Of a stretch of 47,220 nucleotides of DNA, positions 1 through 7,675 are shown in pieces. The notes beneath the pieces are model-generated. The model was not told where the DNA came from. It searched no databases and saw only the letters and a list, made by a program, of their open reading frames with translations. Source of the stretch: Ensifer sp. IC4062. GTDB taxonomy: Bacteria > Pseudomonadota > Alphaproteobacteria > Rhizobiales > Rhizobiaceae. Numbering within the stretch: the first letter of the stretch is position 1; the number at the start of each line of letters is the position of its first letter. The stretch is taken from NCBI RefSeq assembly GCF_020193575.1, contig NZ_JADYVD010000057.1, positions 1 to 47,220 of the forward strand, written 5' to 3'. Made by a program: the position numbers and the translations under genes.

Positions 1-93
1 ATGCATTATGATTTGGGATATATCGACCTGGAGCAGAGGACCTTGCAAACCATCGACAACCCGTTCGGCACGAGGTTGTCACCCATGTCTTAG
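1..93 (+). CDS. IS481-like transposase, C-terminal fragment (partial)
   Basis: The frame starting at base 1 is open and ends at a TAG at 91-93. It is cut by the left edge, so only about 30 residues are visible. They read ...DLEQRTLQTIDNPFGTRLS..., which I recognise as the C-terminal tail of rhizobial IS481-family (DDE, integrase-core) transposases; this is memory, not a search. Immediately after the stop comes a short sequence with two related blocks (ACCCATGTCTTAGGT and ACCTATGTCTTCGGG), as expected for the terminal inverted repeat of such an element. Whether the transposase is intact cannot be judged from here. Confidence 0.6.
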   Translation: MHYDLGYIDLEQRTLQTIDNPFGTRLSPMS

Positions 94-127
94 GTACAAA
101 CTGTTACCTATGTCTTCGGGCTGGACA
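1..127 (+). mobile_element. Right end of an IS481-like insertion sequence
   Basis: The fragment consists of the transposase tail plus about 34 bases of non-coding end sequence. The likely outer tip is near 127, where the plus strand reads ...GGGCTGGACA, which would give an inverted repeat starting TGTCC on the other strand. The exact tip is uncertain because the left end and the target duplication lie outside the window. The insertion sits about 10 bp from the 3' end of the tRNA-Ser gene. Confidence 0.5.
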
Positions 128-137
128 GAAAGGATGA

Positions 138-227
138 TGGCGGACAGAGAGGGATTCGAACCCTCGATACGCTTTCACGTATACACGCGTTCCAGGCGTG
201 CGCCTTCAACCACTCGGCCACCTGTCC
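138..227 (-). tRNA. tRNA-Ser (anticodon GGA)
   Basis: Read on the minus strand the gene begins GGACAGGTGGCCGAGTGG and folds into a class II tRNA. The 7-bp acceptor GGACAGG pairs with TCTGTCC with a terminal G-T pair. The anticodon stem GCACGC/GCGTGT encloses CTGGAAC, giving anticodon GGA. A long variable arm with GATACGC/GCGTATC-type pairing is followed by a T arm GAGGG-TTCGAAT-CCCTC. The discriminator is G at 141, and CCA is encoded at 138-140. The long variable arm and the GGA anticodon identify a serine tRNA reading UCC/UCU codons. Confidence 0.95.
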
Positions 228-501
228 ATCCTTGAAACAGCCGCTGGTCAATCCGGCTGGATGGGGAAGAGCAAGCTCCTCCGGCGTGCGCCGGACGAAG
301 CGGCGGACGGGCGCGATATATACCGATGATCCGCGCGGGATCAACTGCTTTCTGACAGTTTATTTACATCTTGTGCGATGGTCTTGGCGAAGTCGACCAT
401 TGCGCTCGCAACTTGCGGGGCTTATCTCTTGCCATAAGCGTGAATGATCGGAGAAGCGCGCATCGGGCGTGCATCGCGCCACGGCGGCCAAAAGGACAAA
501 G

Positions 502-819
502 ATGCGGTTGCTGCTGAAGCTTGCAAGCTTTCTCGCGCTGGCGATGGCGGTTTTGGCCGGGACCGTCGATGCGATCCAGTCCGTTGCCGCCTCGCAGCCG
601 GCGATGACCTCTCTCGCCGATGCCATATCCGCCCTTGGTCCGGAGGCGCTCAATTGGGTGCACAGTCTGCAGCGCACGGATGCAGGCCCTGCCATCTGGA
701 TGACGGCGCTGCAATGGCTTCTTGCCCGGCCCGCTTTCGCGGTGCTCTTGGTGCTTGCCCTGCTGCTGTGGATGGCGGGCTACAAGAAGCGCCCCGCCGC
801 CGGGCGATTTGCGGCCTGA
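502..819 (+). CDS. Small hypothetical protein with two membrane segments
   Basis: This 105-residue protein has no function I recognise. The chosen ATG at 502 follows AAAGGACAAAG, a weak purine-rich site, and begins a hydrophobic stretch (MRLLLKLASFLALAMAVLAG) that could be a signal anchor. A second hydrophobic segment (about residues 73-91, FAVLLVLALLLWMAG) lies near the C-terminus and is followed by a positive tail (YKKRPAAGRFAA). The middle (residues 25-70) is soluble and unremarkable. An in-frame ATG at 469 would add 11 polar residues and looks less likely. It stands alone between a tRNA and a transport gene, followed directly by a degenerate rhizobial palindrome. It is probably a conserved envelope protein of the genus. 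Confidence 0.6.
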   Translation: MRLLLKLASFLALAMAVLAGTVDAIQSVAASQPAMTSLADAISALGPEALNWVHSLQRTDAGPAIWMTALQWLLARPAFAVLLVLALLLWMAGYKKRPAAGRFAA

Positions 820-821
820 TC

Positions 822-872
822 GCTGCCACGGCGACCTTTGCGCGTCCGGTTGGACGCGCGGCGGTGTAGCAG
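822..872. repeat. Diverged copy of the CTACAGCG...CGCTGTAG palindrome family
   Basis: The sequence reads CTGCCACGGCGACCTTTGCG, then CGTCC-GGT-TGGACG as the central hairpin, then CGCGGCGGTGTAGCAG. It matches the layout of the clean copies at 2166 and 22456 (outer arm, CTTTGCGCGTC core, GACGCGCGGCG return arm) with changes in the outer arms. It starts within three bases of the stop codon of the preceding small gene and may act as its 3' structure. Confidence 0.55.
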
Positions 873-1093
873 CAACGGCGTGCCGATTGTCGCCTTGGAA
901 TCGGCGTTCGGCGACCTGTCGCGGGGCGCCGCATCTTTTTTACCATCCGAAAAATTTTGAGTGTTTTTTTTGCAGAAGCCGTGCAAGGATGCGGCCACCC
1001 AAGCCTTAACAAGAGAGGGGCGGGTTGCGCGGATGGGCCCATTGAGGCTGCTGCCAGACCCGATAAGATTAATAGCGACGACAGGGCTGCACG

Positions 1094-2086
1094 ATGAAAA
1101 AAACCATTCTCGGTCTCTTTGCTTTCTCCATGATGTCCGCCACGGCGTTGGCCGCCGACATCAAGCCGGCGATCATTTACGATCTCGGCGGCAAGTTCGA
1201 CAAATCCTTCAACGAAGCGGCATTTAACGGCGCCGAAAAGTTCAAGGCCGAATCAGGTATCGAATACCGCGAATTCGAGATCGCTAACGATGCCCAGCGC
1301 GAACAGGCGCTGCGCCGTTTCGCCAGCGACGGCAATAGCCCGATCGTGATGGCCGGCTTCAACTGGGCGGCATCGCTCGAGAAAATCGCGGCGGAGTATC
1401 CGGACACGAAATTCGCGATCATCGACATGGTGGTCGAAAAGCCAAACGTCAAATCGATCGTGTTCAAGGAGCAGGAAGGCTCCTATCTCGTCGGCGTGCT
1501 CGCCGCTCTCGCTTCCAAGTCGAAGACCGTCAGCTTCGTCGGCGGCATGGACATCCCGCTGATCCACAAGTTCGCCTGCGGCTATGTCGGCGGCGCCAAG
1601 TCGATCGGCGCGGACGTCAAGGTGCTCGAGGCCTATACCGGCACTACGCCGGACGCCTGGAACGATCCGGTCAAGGGCGGTGAAATCGCGAAGTCCCAGA
1701 TCGACCAGGGCGCGGACGTCGTGTATCACGCCGCCGGCGGTACCGGCGTGGGCGTGCTGCAGGCGGCAGCGGACGCCGGCAAGCTCGGTATCGGCGTCGA
1801 CTCCAACCAGAACATGCTGCAGCCGGGCAAAGTTTTGACCTCGATGCTGAAGCGCGTCGATGTCGCCGTTTATGACTCATTCATGGCCGCCAAAAACGAC
1901 AAGTTCGAATTTGGTATTTCCAACCTCGGCCTCAAGGAAGACGGCGTCGGCTACGCACTCGACGACAACAACAAGGCCCTGATCACGCCCGAGATGCACG
2001 ATACGGTCGAAAAGGTGAAGGCCGATATCATTGCCGGCAAGGTGCAGGTGCACGACTATATGAGCACCGAGTCCTGCCCCTACTAA
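1094..2086 (+). CDS. BMP-family ABC transporter substrate-binding protein
   Basis: This 330-residue periplasmic binding protein belongs to the basic membrane protein / PnrA-like family, whose known members bind purine nucleosides. A signal peptide (MKKTILGLFAFSMMSATALA, predicted cleavage before AD) lacks a lipobox cysteine, so the protein should be soluble. Family features are the early D-L-G-G-K-F-D-K-S-F-N motif (about residues 30-40), the central GGMDIPLIHKFACGY, and the VVYHAAGGTGVGVLQAA segment that contacts the ligand. No ATPase or permease gene of this family is adjacent: upstream is a small membrane protein, and downstream is a strong terminator followed by slyX on the other strand. 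It is therefore a monocistronic orphan that must use a transporter encoded elsewhere. The ligand cannot be read from the sequence. Confidence 0.9.
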   Translation: MKKTILGLFAFSMMSATALAADIKPAIIYDLGGKFDKSFNEAAFNGAEKFKAESGIEYREFEIANDAQREQALRRFASDGNSPIVMAGFNWAASLEKIAAEYPDTKFAIIDMVVEKPNVKSIVFKEQEGSYLVGVLAALASKSKTVSFVGGMDIPLIHKFACGYVGGAKSIGADVKVLEAYTGTTPDAWNDPVKGGEIAKSQIDQGADVVYHAAGGTGVGVLQAAADAGKLGIGVDSNQNMLQPGKVLTSMLKRVDVAVYDSFMAAKNDKFEFGISNLGLKEDGVGYALDDNNKALITPEMHDTVEKVKADIIAGKVQVHDYMSTESCPY

Positions 2087-2106
2087 TTGCGGTGACCTGA
2101 CATCAA

Positions 2107-2147
2107 AGAGGCCGCCTGTTTCAAGTGAAGCAGGCGGCCTTTTCGTT
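2107..2147 (+). terminator. Rho-independent terminator after the BMP protein gene
   Basis: A perfect 10-bp stem AGGCCGCCTG (2109-2118) / CAGGCGGCCT (2131-2140) encloses a 12-base loop and is followed by TTTCGTTT. It begins about 20 bases after the stop codon at 2084-2086. Confidence 0.9.
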
Positions 2148-2165
2148 TCTACGTGATTCAACTTG

Positions 2166-2209
2166 CTACAGCGATCTTTGCGCGTCTCAGAAGACATGCG
2201 CCGCTGTAG
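2166..2209. repeat. Rhizobial intergenic palindrome, CTACAGCG type
   Basis: The element starts CTACAGCGATCTTTGCGCG, has a short central turn and returns as ATGCGCCGCTGTAG. The outer 8-bp arms (CTACAGCG / CGCTGTAG) are exact. It is the same family as the copies at 22456-22499, 31916-31955 and 34126-34158. It lies between the BMP terminator and the slyX stop codon. Confidence 0.8.
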
Positions 2210-2259
2210 GCGGAGCATCATGAAACGCGTCCTCCGCCTGCACTTCTCATTTGATTGAC

Positions 2260-2469
2260 TCAGTAATGCGGCGGGCGGGTCACCGGTATCGCATCGCGCG
2301 CCTGCTCCTCCAGGCTCAGGAAGCGCTCCGTTAGGCGGTCGAGCTTCGCCCGGGTCTGTTCGACCACCTTCCACTGCTCGGCCAACTGGTCCGAAAGCTC
2401 CTCGATGGTCTTCGCCTGGTGCGCCAGCATTTCTTCGAGACGCGTGATCCGGTCGTCTGCGTCGCTCAT
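2260..2469 (-). CDS. slyX: SlyX family protein
   Basis: The 69-residue protein has the SlyX signature: an N-terminal acidic coiled coil (MSDADDRITRLEEMLAHQAK, then TIEELSDQLAEQWKVVEQ) with heptad spacing over residues 6-55, and the typical C-terminal RPPHY ending. SlyX is a short coiled-coil protein of unknown biochemical role, named after its location beside slyD in enterobacteria. Here it is alone: its start at 2469 faces away from the EI24-type membrane protein gene, about 68 bp upstream in the same orientation. A GGAGTAACAAC-like sequence precedes the start on the minus strand. Confidence 0.9.
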   Translation of the reverse strand: MSDADDRITRLEEMLAHQAKTIEELSDQLAEQWKVVEQTRAKLDRLTERFLSLEEQARDAIPVTRPPHY

Positions 2470-2537
2470 GTTGTTACTCCTGCATCTGGCGTTGGGTTGT
2501 CGTTGTCCAAGACGGTCGCGCTGTCAAGCGCTCGACA

Positions 2538-3275
2538 TCACGCCCCGGCCGCCGCCTTTTGAGCCGCCGAAAAGCCGGGATCGCGGGCCGAAAGCATCTT
2601 GTGGAGATGCACCATCATGGCGGCAGCAAAGAGCGGGGTCAGCAGATTGAGTAGTGGCACCGCCAGGAAAGCCGCGAGCACGAGTCCACCGAGAAACACG
2701 GTCGAACGGTGTTTGACACGAAAGAGCCGCGCCTCGGCGGGCGGACGATACCGCATGGCGGCGAACTCGAAAAATTCCCGCCCGAGCAGATAGCCGTTGA
2801 CGAGGAAGAAGGCGATGAGATTGACCCCCGGCACGAGCAGCAGCAGGAGTGCAACGATGTTGCCGACGATGACGACGCCGAGGAATTTCGCCGATCCGGT
2901 CATTGCCGCCAAAAGCGGCAGCGGCTTGCCCGGCGCGCTATCGGGATAGTCGCGCGTCTCGATCACCTCGGCAACGTCATCAAGGAAGAGGCCGGCGATG
3001 AGCGCTGTGACTGGCGCGAGCAGAAGGGCAAGCGCCAAGGCCAGGCCCAAGCTCGCGAAGATGCCTACGATGAATGTAAGCCAGCCGGCCCACTCGGGCG
3101 TGCCGGGCATTAGCGTGTCAATCCACGGAAGTGCGAGCCAGATGAACAGTTCGCGCACCGCGAACCAAAGGGCGATAAGAGCAAGCAGCGTCAGCCCAAG
3201 AACCTTCCAGAAGACCGAGCGGGTCTCCGAAGCGAAAAGGTTGGCGAAGGCAAGTCGCGCCGCATCAATGATCAT
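2538..3275 (-). CDS. EI24 / CysZ-like integral membrane protein
   Basis: The 245-residue protein starts at 3275, where ATGATCATTGATGC follows a GGAGAG site on the minus strand. The frame is open further upstream, but that extension lacks a ribosome site and looks non-coding. It has four or more hydrophobic segments (about residues 25-45, 65-95, 150-180, 205-230) separated by amphipathic helices, and the family motif VPGVNLIAFFLVNGYLLGREFFEFAAMR in two blocks near residues 155-185. The EI24 domain includes CysZ, a sulfate permease, and eukaryotic Ei24. No sulfur-assimilation gene is near, so sulfate transport is possible but not supported by context. It is probably co-oriented with slyX. Confidence 0.85.
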   Translation of the reverse strand: MIIDAARLAFANLFASETRSVFWKVLGLTLLALIALWFAVRELFIWLALPWIDTLMPGTPEWAGWLTFIVGIFASLGLALALALLLAPVTALIAGLFLDDVAEVIETRDYPDSAPGKPLPLLAAMTGSAKFLGVVIVGNIVALLLLLVPGVNLIAFFLVNGYLLGREFFEFAAMRYRPPAEARLFRVKHRSTVFLGGLVLAAFLAVPLLNLLTPLFAAAMMVHLHKMLSARDPGFSAAQKAAAGA

Positions 3276-3511
3276 AACCGCTCTCCATCGGCAGCAAAGG
3301 TCCAAGCGGCATGTAGGCAGGTCCATCGGGAACGACAAGATAGGCAGCGGCCTATCTGCGGGTGCAAGCCACGCCGCCCCGCCGCCGGCAAAAATCGCGC
3401 AGGTCATTGCTCGCAACCCTGGCAAACCGGACGGAGGACGATATGCTATGCCTAAAATCGATGCAGGCTGCGTCGCATCGGCAATGCCGTGCGGCGAGCC
3501 AGGGAGACGAA

Positions 3512-4873
3512 ATGACCAATCTGAAAACGCTCGCGAGCCTCGCGGTTCTTGTCCAGTCCGGCAAGCTCGATCCTGTCAAACTCGCCGAAGAGACGTTTCA
3601 TCGCATCGAGAGTCATCCGGACCAGTCGATCTTCGTCGGTCTGACGCGCGAGCGCGCACTCAAGGAAGCCCAAGCCGCCTCAAGTCGCCTCAAGGCCGGG
3701 CGCTCGCTCGGCCTGCTCGACGGGCTGCCTGTCGCCTGGAAGGATCTTTTCGACTTTGCCGGCAGCGTGACGACGGCGGGTTCCGTTGTCTTCAAGGATA
3801 ACCCTCCCGCAACGGCAGACGCTCCCGTCGTTGGTGCACTCGCGGCTGCCGGCATGGTCAGCGTCGGCCGCACGAACATGAGCGAGTTTGCCTTCTCCGG
3901 GCTCGGCATCAATCCGCACTATGGAACGCCGCGCAATCCCGCGTCGCCGGATGAGCATCGCATTCCCGGCGGCTCCTCCTCCGGTTCGGCGGCAGCTGTC
4001 GCGGCCGGCCTAGTACCGCTCGCGATCGGCTCAGACACGGGCGGCTCGGTACGCATCCCGGCGGCGATGACGGGCATCGTCGGCTACAAGGCAACGCGCG
4101 GGCGCTATGCGATGAAAGGCGTGTTTCCGCTCGCCGAGAGCCTCGACTCGCTCGGCCCCCTTTGCCATACGGTGCAGGATGCGGTGTGGGCAGATGCCGC
4201 CCTGCACAGCCTGACCGCACCGGTCATCCGCCGTGCCGCGCTTGCCGATCTCTCGCTTGTCATTCCGGAAACGATCGTCTTCGACGAAGCCGAATCGGAG
4301 GTGGTCGCGGCCTTCGAGGCGGCAATCAAGAGGCTGCAGACGGCGGGCGTCAGATTCAGGCGCGCGCCGTTCCCGAGCTTTGCGGCTGTGTTCGATCTGA
4401 TGGCGCGCCACGGCGCGCTGGTGACGGCTGAAGCCTATGCCCTCCACCGCGAGCGTCTTGCCGGCCCCGAAGCGGCAAGGATCGATCCGCGGGTCGTCAC
4501 CCGCACCCGGCTCGGCGAGAAGATCACCCTCAGTGATTACATCGCCCTTCTCGACGCACGCGACCAATTGATCCATGAAACGGTGGAGAGCCTTGGGCCT
4601 GGCGAGCTGATCGCCCATCCGACATTGCCGCACGTCGCTCCGCCGATCGCACCGCTTCTTGTCGACGACGATCTGTTCTTCAAGGTCAACGCGAAGACTT
4701 TGCGCAACACCTTGATCGGCAATTTCCTCGATTTCTGCGGCATCTCCATCCCCTGCGGAACGGGCGCTGCCGGAATGCCGGTCGGGCTCCTGCTCTCCGC
4801 ACCGCACCACCAGGACGATCGGCTGCTGAGCGCGGCCCTTGCTGCCGAGGCGACCATCCGGGGTGAGGTATGA
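3512..4873 (+). CDS. Amidase signature family hydrolase
   Basis: The 453-residue enzyme has the amidase-signature core. Lys77 sits in PVAWKDLFDFAG, the Gly/Ser-rich stretch GGSSSGSAAAVAAG at 153-166 supplies the cis-Ser near 155, and the Ser179 nucleophile is in GSDTGGSVRIPAA. Such Ser-cisSer-Lys enzymes hydrolyse amides, and aryl- and acyl-amides are typical, but the substrate is not predictable. The ATG at 3512 is chosen because it follows AGGGAGACGA at good spacing; the frame runs open for another 50 codons upstream without family similarity. Its TGA overlaps the start of the ROK kinase (ATGA at 4870-4873), so the two are translationally coupled. An amidase ahead of a sugar kinase raises the possibility that it deacylates or deamidates a cell-wall or glycan-derived substrate; that is inference. 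Confidence 0.88.
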   Translation: MTNLKTLASLAVLVQSGKLDPVKLAEETFHRIESHPDQSIFVGLTRERALKEAQAASSRLKAGRSLGLLDGLPVAWKDLFDFAGSVTTAGSVVFKDNPPATADAPVVGALAAAGMVSVGRTNMSEFAFSGLGINPHYGTPRNPASPDEHRIPGGSSSGSAAAVAAGLVPLAIGSDTGGSVRIPAAMTGIVGYKATRGRYAMKGVFPLAESLDSLGPLCHTVQDAVWADAALHSLTAPVIRRAALADLSLVIPETIVFDEAESEVVAAFEAAIKRLQTAGVRFRRAPFPSFAAVFDLMARHGALVTAEAYALHRERLAGPEAARIDPRVVTRTRLGEKITLSDYIALLDARDQLIHETVESLGPGELIAHPTLPHVAPPIAPLLVDDDLFFKVNAKTLRNTLIGNFLDFCGISIPCGTGAAGMPVGLLLSAPHHQDDRLLSAALAAEATIRGEV

Positions 4874-5781
4874 TCATCTGCTTCGACATCGGCGGATCCG
4901 CGATCAAGGGTGCCATCACGCATTCGCCCGACCGAATATTCCCTTTGCCGCGGCGCATCACGCCGCTTCGCGACTTTCGCCGCTTCGTCGCGACACTCGA
5001 GTCGGTGCTCGACGAGGCGGGCGGCCTGCCGCAAAGGGTGGCGATCTCGATTACCGGCGTCATCGATCCGCAAACCCGCCGGATCAAATGCGCCAACATT
5101 CCCTGCATCGACGGCCGTGAGCTTGCCGCCGAGCTCGAGGCCGCGTTGCACCTGCCTGTGGTGATCGCCAATGACGCCGATTGCTTTGCGCTTGCCGAGG
5201 CCGGCATCGGTGCGGGGCGCGGTCACCGGATCGTCTTCGGCGCGATCCTCGGCACTGGCGTCGGCGGCGGTCTCGTGGTCGATGGCAAGCTGATCAACGC
5301 CGATGGGGGCTTTGCCGGCGAATGGGGGCATGCGCCCGCCCTCGCCTCCGAGGCAGGACATCCGCCCGTTTCCGTACCGATCTTCGACTGCGGTTGCGGG
5401 CAACGCGGCTGCGTCGACACCATCGGCGGGGCGCGCGGGCTCGAAAGGCTGCACACGACGGTGCACGACAAGTCCCTTTCCAGCCACGAGATCATCGAGG
5501 CCTGGCAGAACGGGGACGAAGAAACAGCGCGCACCATCGACATTTTTGTCGATCTCATCAGCTCGCCCCTGGCGCTCGTCATCAACATAACCGGTGCGAC
5601 GATCGTGCCGGTCGGTGGTGGCCTCTCCAACTCCGAGGCCTTGCTCGCCGAAATCGACGGCGCCGTGCGCGGCCGCATCCTCCGGCAGTTCGATCGGCCG
5701 CTGGTCGTGCGTGGGGACTGCCGGCTGGAACCGGGCCTGATCGGCGCGGCGCTACTTGGCTTTGGAGGAAAGGGCGCATGA
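4870..5781 (+). CDS. ROK-family sugar kinase, probable N-acetylglucosamine kinase
   Basis: The 303-residue protein shows the ROK fold. The N-terminal phosphate motif is DIGGSAIKGAI (residues 5-15), followed by NDADCFALAEAG with the catalytic Asp, the GTGVGGGLVVDGK phosphate/adenosine region, GEWGH (His zinc ligand) and the cysteine cluster CGCGQRGCVDT that binds structural zinc in ROK proteins. There is no helix-turn-helix domain, so it is a kinase rather than a repressor. It overlaps the amidase stop and the CutC start by ATGA junctions, making a tight three-gene operon. The neighbouring nagA, murQ and sugar importer make GlcNAc (or ManNAc) the likely substrate. A second, unrelated kinase in the reverse operon could do the same reaction. 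Confidence 0.85.
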   Translation: MIICFDIGGSAIKGAITHSPDRIFPLPRRITPLRDFRRFVATLESVLDEAGGLPQRVAISITGVIDPQTRRIKCANIPCIDGRELAAELEAALHLPVVIANDADCFALAEAGIGAGRGHRIVFGAILGTGVGGGLVVDGKLINADGGFAGEWGHAPALASEAGHPPVSVPIFDCGCGQRGCVDTIGGARGLERLHTTVHDKSLSSHEIIEAWQNGDEETARTIDIFVDLISSPLALVINITGATIVPVGGGLSNSEALLAEIDGAVRGRILRQFDRPLVVRGDCRLEPGLIGAALLGFGGKGA

Positions 5782-6518
5782 GCGGCATCCTGCTCGAAGT
5801 CTGCGTCGACGACGCGGACGGCTTGATGGCGGCAATCGAGGGCGGCGCGGATCGAATTGAGCTCTGCTCGGCCCTTGCCCTCGGCGGCTTGACACCAAGC
5901 CCGGGATTGATGGCGCTCGCCGGTCCGCCACCGGTGCCGGTCTACGCGATGGTCCGCCCCCGTCCCGGCGATTTCGTCTACGGCCCGACCGATCTCGATG
6001 CCATGCGCCGGGACATCGATGCGGCCCGCGATGCCGGACTTGCCGGCGTCGTCCTCGGCGCATCGCTGCCGGATGGCCGTCTCGACGCGAGGATGCTCCG
6101 CAAGCTCACCGGCCACGCGGCGGGATTGGGGCTGACACTTCATCGAGCCTTCGATCTCGTTCCGGATTTCGCTGAGGCGATGGCGATCGCGGAAGATCTG
6201 GGTTTTGAAAGGATTCTGACCTCAGGTGGCGCGAAAACCGCACCGGAAGCAGTCGACACCCTCGCGCGCCTCATCGGGCTGGCGGCCGGCAGGATTTCCA
6301 TTATGCCCGGCTCCGGCGTTAGCATCGACACGATCGATGCGCTGCTGCCGAGGCTCGCCGCAACGGAGATCCATTCCTCCTGTTCCGTTCGTGAACCGGC
6401 TCAAGACCCGCGGCTGGTGGCTATGGGCTTCGTCTCGGGAGACCGGCGCCGGACGGATGCGGGAACGGTCAAGGCACTGAAGGCGCGATTGAACGCGCTT
6501 CAGGCATCTGACACCTAA
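5778..6518 (+). CDS. cutC: CutC family protein
   Basis: The 246-residue TIM-barrel protein belongs to the CutC family (LLEVCVDDADGLMAAIEGGA at the N-terminus, then ADRIELCSALALGGLTPS, the MVRPRPGDFVY motif around residue 60 and LGLTLHRAFDLV near 120). CutC was named for a copper-tolerance phenotype in E. coli, but its enzymatic activity is not established. Conserved Glu, Cys and Arg residues in the barrel suggest an enzyme. It starts at the ATGA overlapping the ROK kinase stop. Its own stop overlaps that of the convergent nagA by a few bases. Position in a sugar operon argues for a role with a phosphorylated or anomeric sugar rather than copper; this is inference. Confidence 0.88.
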   Translation: MSGILLEVCVDDADGLMAAIEGGADRIELCSALALGGLTPSPGLMALAGPPPVPVYAMVRPRPGDFVYGPTDLDAMRRDIDAARDAGLAGVVLGASLPDGRLDARMLRKLTGHAAGLGLTLHRAFDLVPDFAEAMAIAEDLGFERILTSGGAKTAPEAVDTLARLIGLAAGRISIMPGSGVSIDTIDALLPRLAATEIHSSCSVREPAQDPRLVAMGFVSGDRRRTDAGTVKALKARLNALQASDT

Positions 6519-7675
6519 GCAGAAAAGACATGCTCTCCGCCGATCCAGGTGGAGTTCATGGCAAGCTCCGGCGTCAACAGCACGAAGTCGGCGTCCGTTC
6601 CGGGTAAGAGCCGTCCCTTATGGGAGGCAATGCCCATGACATCGGCTGGATAGGCCGAGGCCATGCGAATCGCCTCCTCGATCGGCAGACCGAGTTTTTC
6701 GTGGACGAAGCGGACCGAGGACAGCATGTCGATGTCTGCTCCCGCGAGCGTCCCGTCGGCAAGCGTCAGGCGACCGCCGTGGCGGTGGATTTCGCGGCCG
6801 TTGAGATGGAAGCTGGTCATTTCGGTACCGATCGGCGACATCGCGTCGGTCACCAGAAAAATCTGTCCCGGACCCTTCTTGCCCCGCAGCGCGATGCCCA
6901 TCGACGCCGGGTCGACATGGAAGCCGTCGGCGATCATGCCGGCATGCAGAGTGCCCGTCGCAAGCGCCGCGCCAACGACGCCGGGTTCGCGGTGGCCAAG
7001 ACCGCTCATCGCGTTGAAGAGATGGGTGACCGTCCGAGCGCCGGCTCTGGCGTAGCTGCAAGCTGTGTCGTAACCGACATCCGTATGCCCCAGGCTGACG
7101 ACAACGCCGGCGTCACAAAGCGCCCGCACCTGCTCTCTCGTGGCATTTTCCGGAGCGACCGTCACCATCAGGCAGCCCAGGGTACGCGCGCAGGCGACCA
7201 TTTCCGCAAGATCCGCCTCGTCCATCGGGCGAATGAGCGACGGGTCATGCGCCCCCTTGCGGGGGACCGAAAGGTGCGGGCCTTCAAGATGCAGGCCGAG
7301 AAAGCCGGCGACCGCAGCCCTTTTCGCCTCGAGGCCGGCGTGGATGGCCGCAGTCCGCACGTCACGAGTGTCCGTAATCAGGGTCGGCAGGAGCGCCGTC
7401 GTGCCGAACTTCGCATGCGCGGCGCAAATCTGGCGAATGCCTTCGAGCGTCGGTTGCTCATTGAGCAGCGCACCGCCGCCGCCATTGACCTGCAAGTCGA
7501 TGAAACCCGGAACGAGAAGCAGGCCGTGCGCGTCGATCGCGTCGGCATCAGCGGGTGCGGCGGCGGCCGGAACAATCGCCTTTACCCGGCCCGCCTCTAT
7601 GACGAGAACCCCGCCGTCGTGCCAGTCGATGCCGTCGAAGATCCGCGCACCGGTGATTTTCTTCTTCGCAGTCAT
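6515..7675 (-). CDS. nagA: N-acetylglucosamine-6-phosphate deacetylase
   Basis: The 386-residue amidohydrolase removes acetate from GlcNAc-6-P to give GlcN-6-P. It carries the NagA motifs PGFIDLQVNGGGG near residue 60, HLEGPHLS (metal Glu) near 130, LGHTDVGYDTACSYARAG with a metal His near 205, THLFNAMSGLGHREPG and the catalytic Asp in LVTDAMSPIGTE. The start is ATG at 7675, which overlaps the TGA of the upstream SIS-domain gene (ATGA), showing coupling. An open frame extends far upstream in this phase but it is only the shadow of the SIS gene. The stop converges on cutC with a small overlap. With the SIS protein it would turn GlcNAc-6-P into fructose-6-P. Confidence 0.95.
   Translation of the reverse strand: MTAKKKITGARIFDGIDWHDGGVLVIEAGRVKAIVPAAAAPADADAIDAHGLLLVPGFIDLQVNGGGGALLNEQPTLEGIRQICAAHAKFGTTALLPTLITDTRDVRTAAIHAGLEAKRAAVAGFLGLHLEGPHLSVPRKGAHDPSLIRPMDEADLAEMVACARTLGCLMVTVAPENATREQVRALCDAGVVVSLGHTDVGYDTACSYARAGARTVTHLFNAMSGLGHREPGVVGAALATGTLHAGMIADGFHVDPASMGIALRGKKGPGQIFLVTDAMSPIGTEMTSFHLNGREIHRHGGRLTLADGTLAGADIDMLSSVRFVHEKLGLPIEEAIRMASAYPADVMGIASHKGRLLPGTDADFVLLTPELAMNSTWIGGEHVFSA

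Noticed and set aside
3276..3425. N-terminal extension of the EI24-type protein
   Set aside because: The frame is open, but the ATG at 3275 has a good ribosome site and begins the conserved part.
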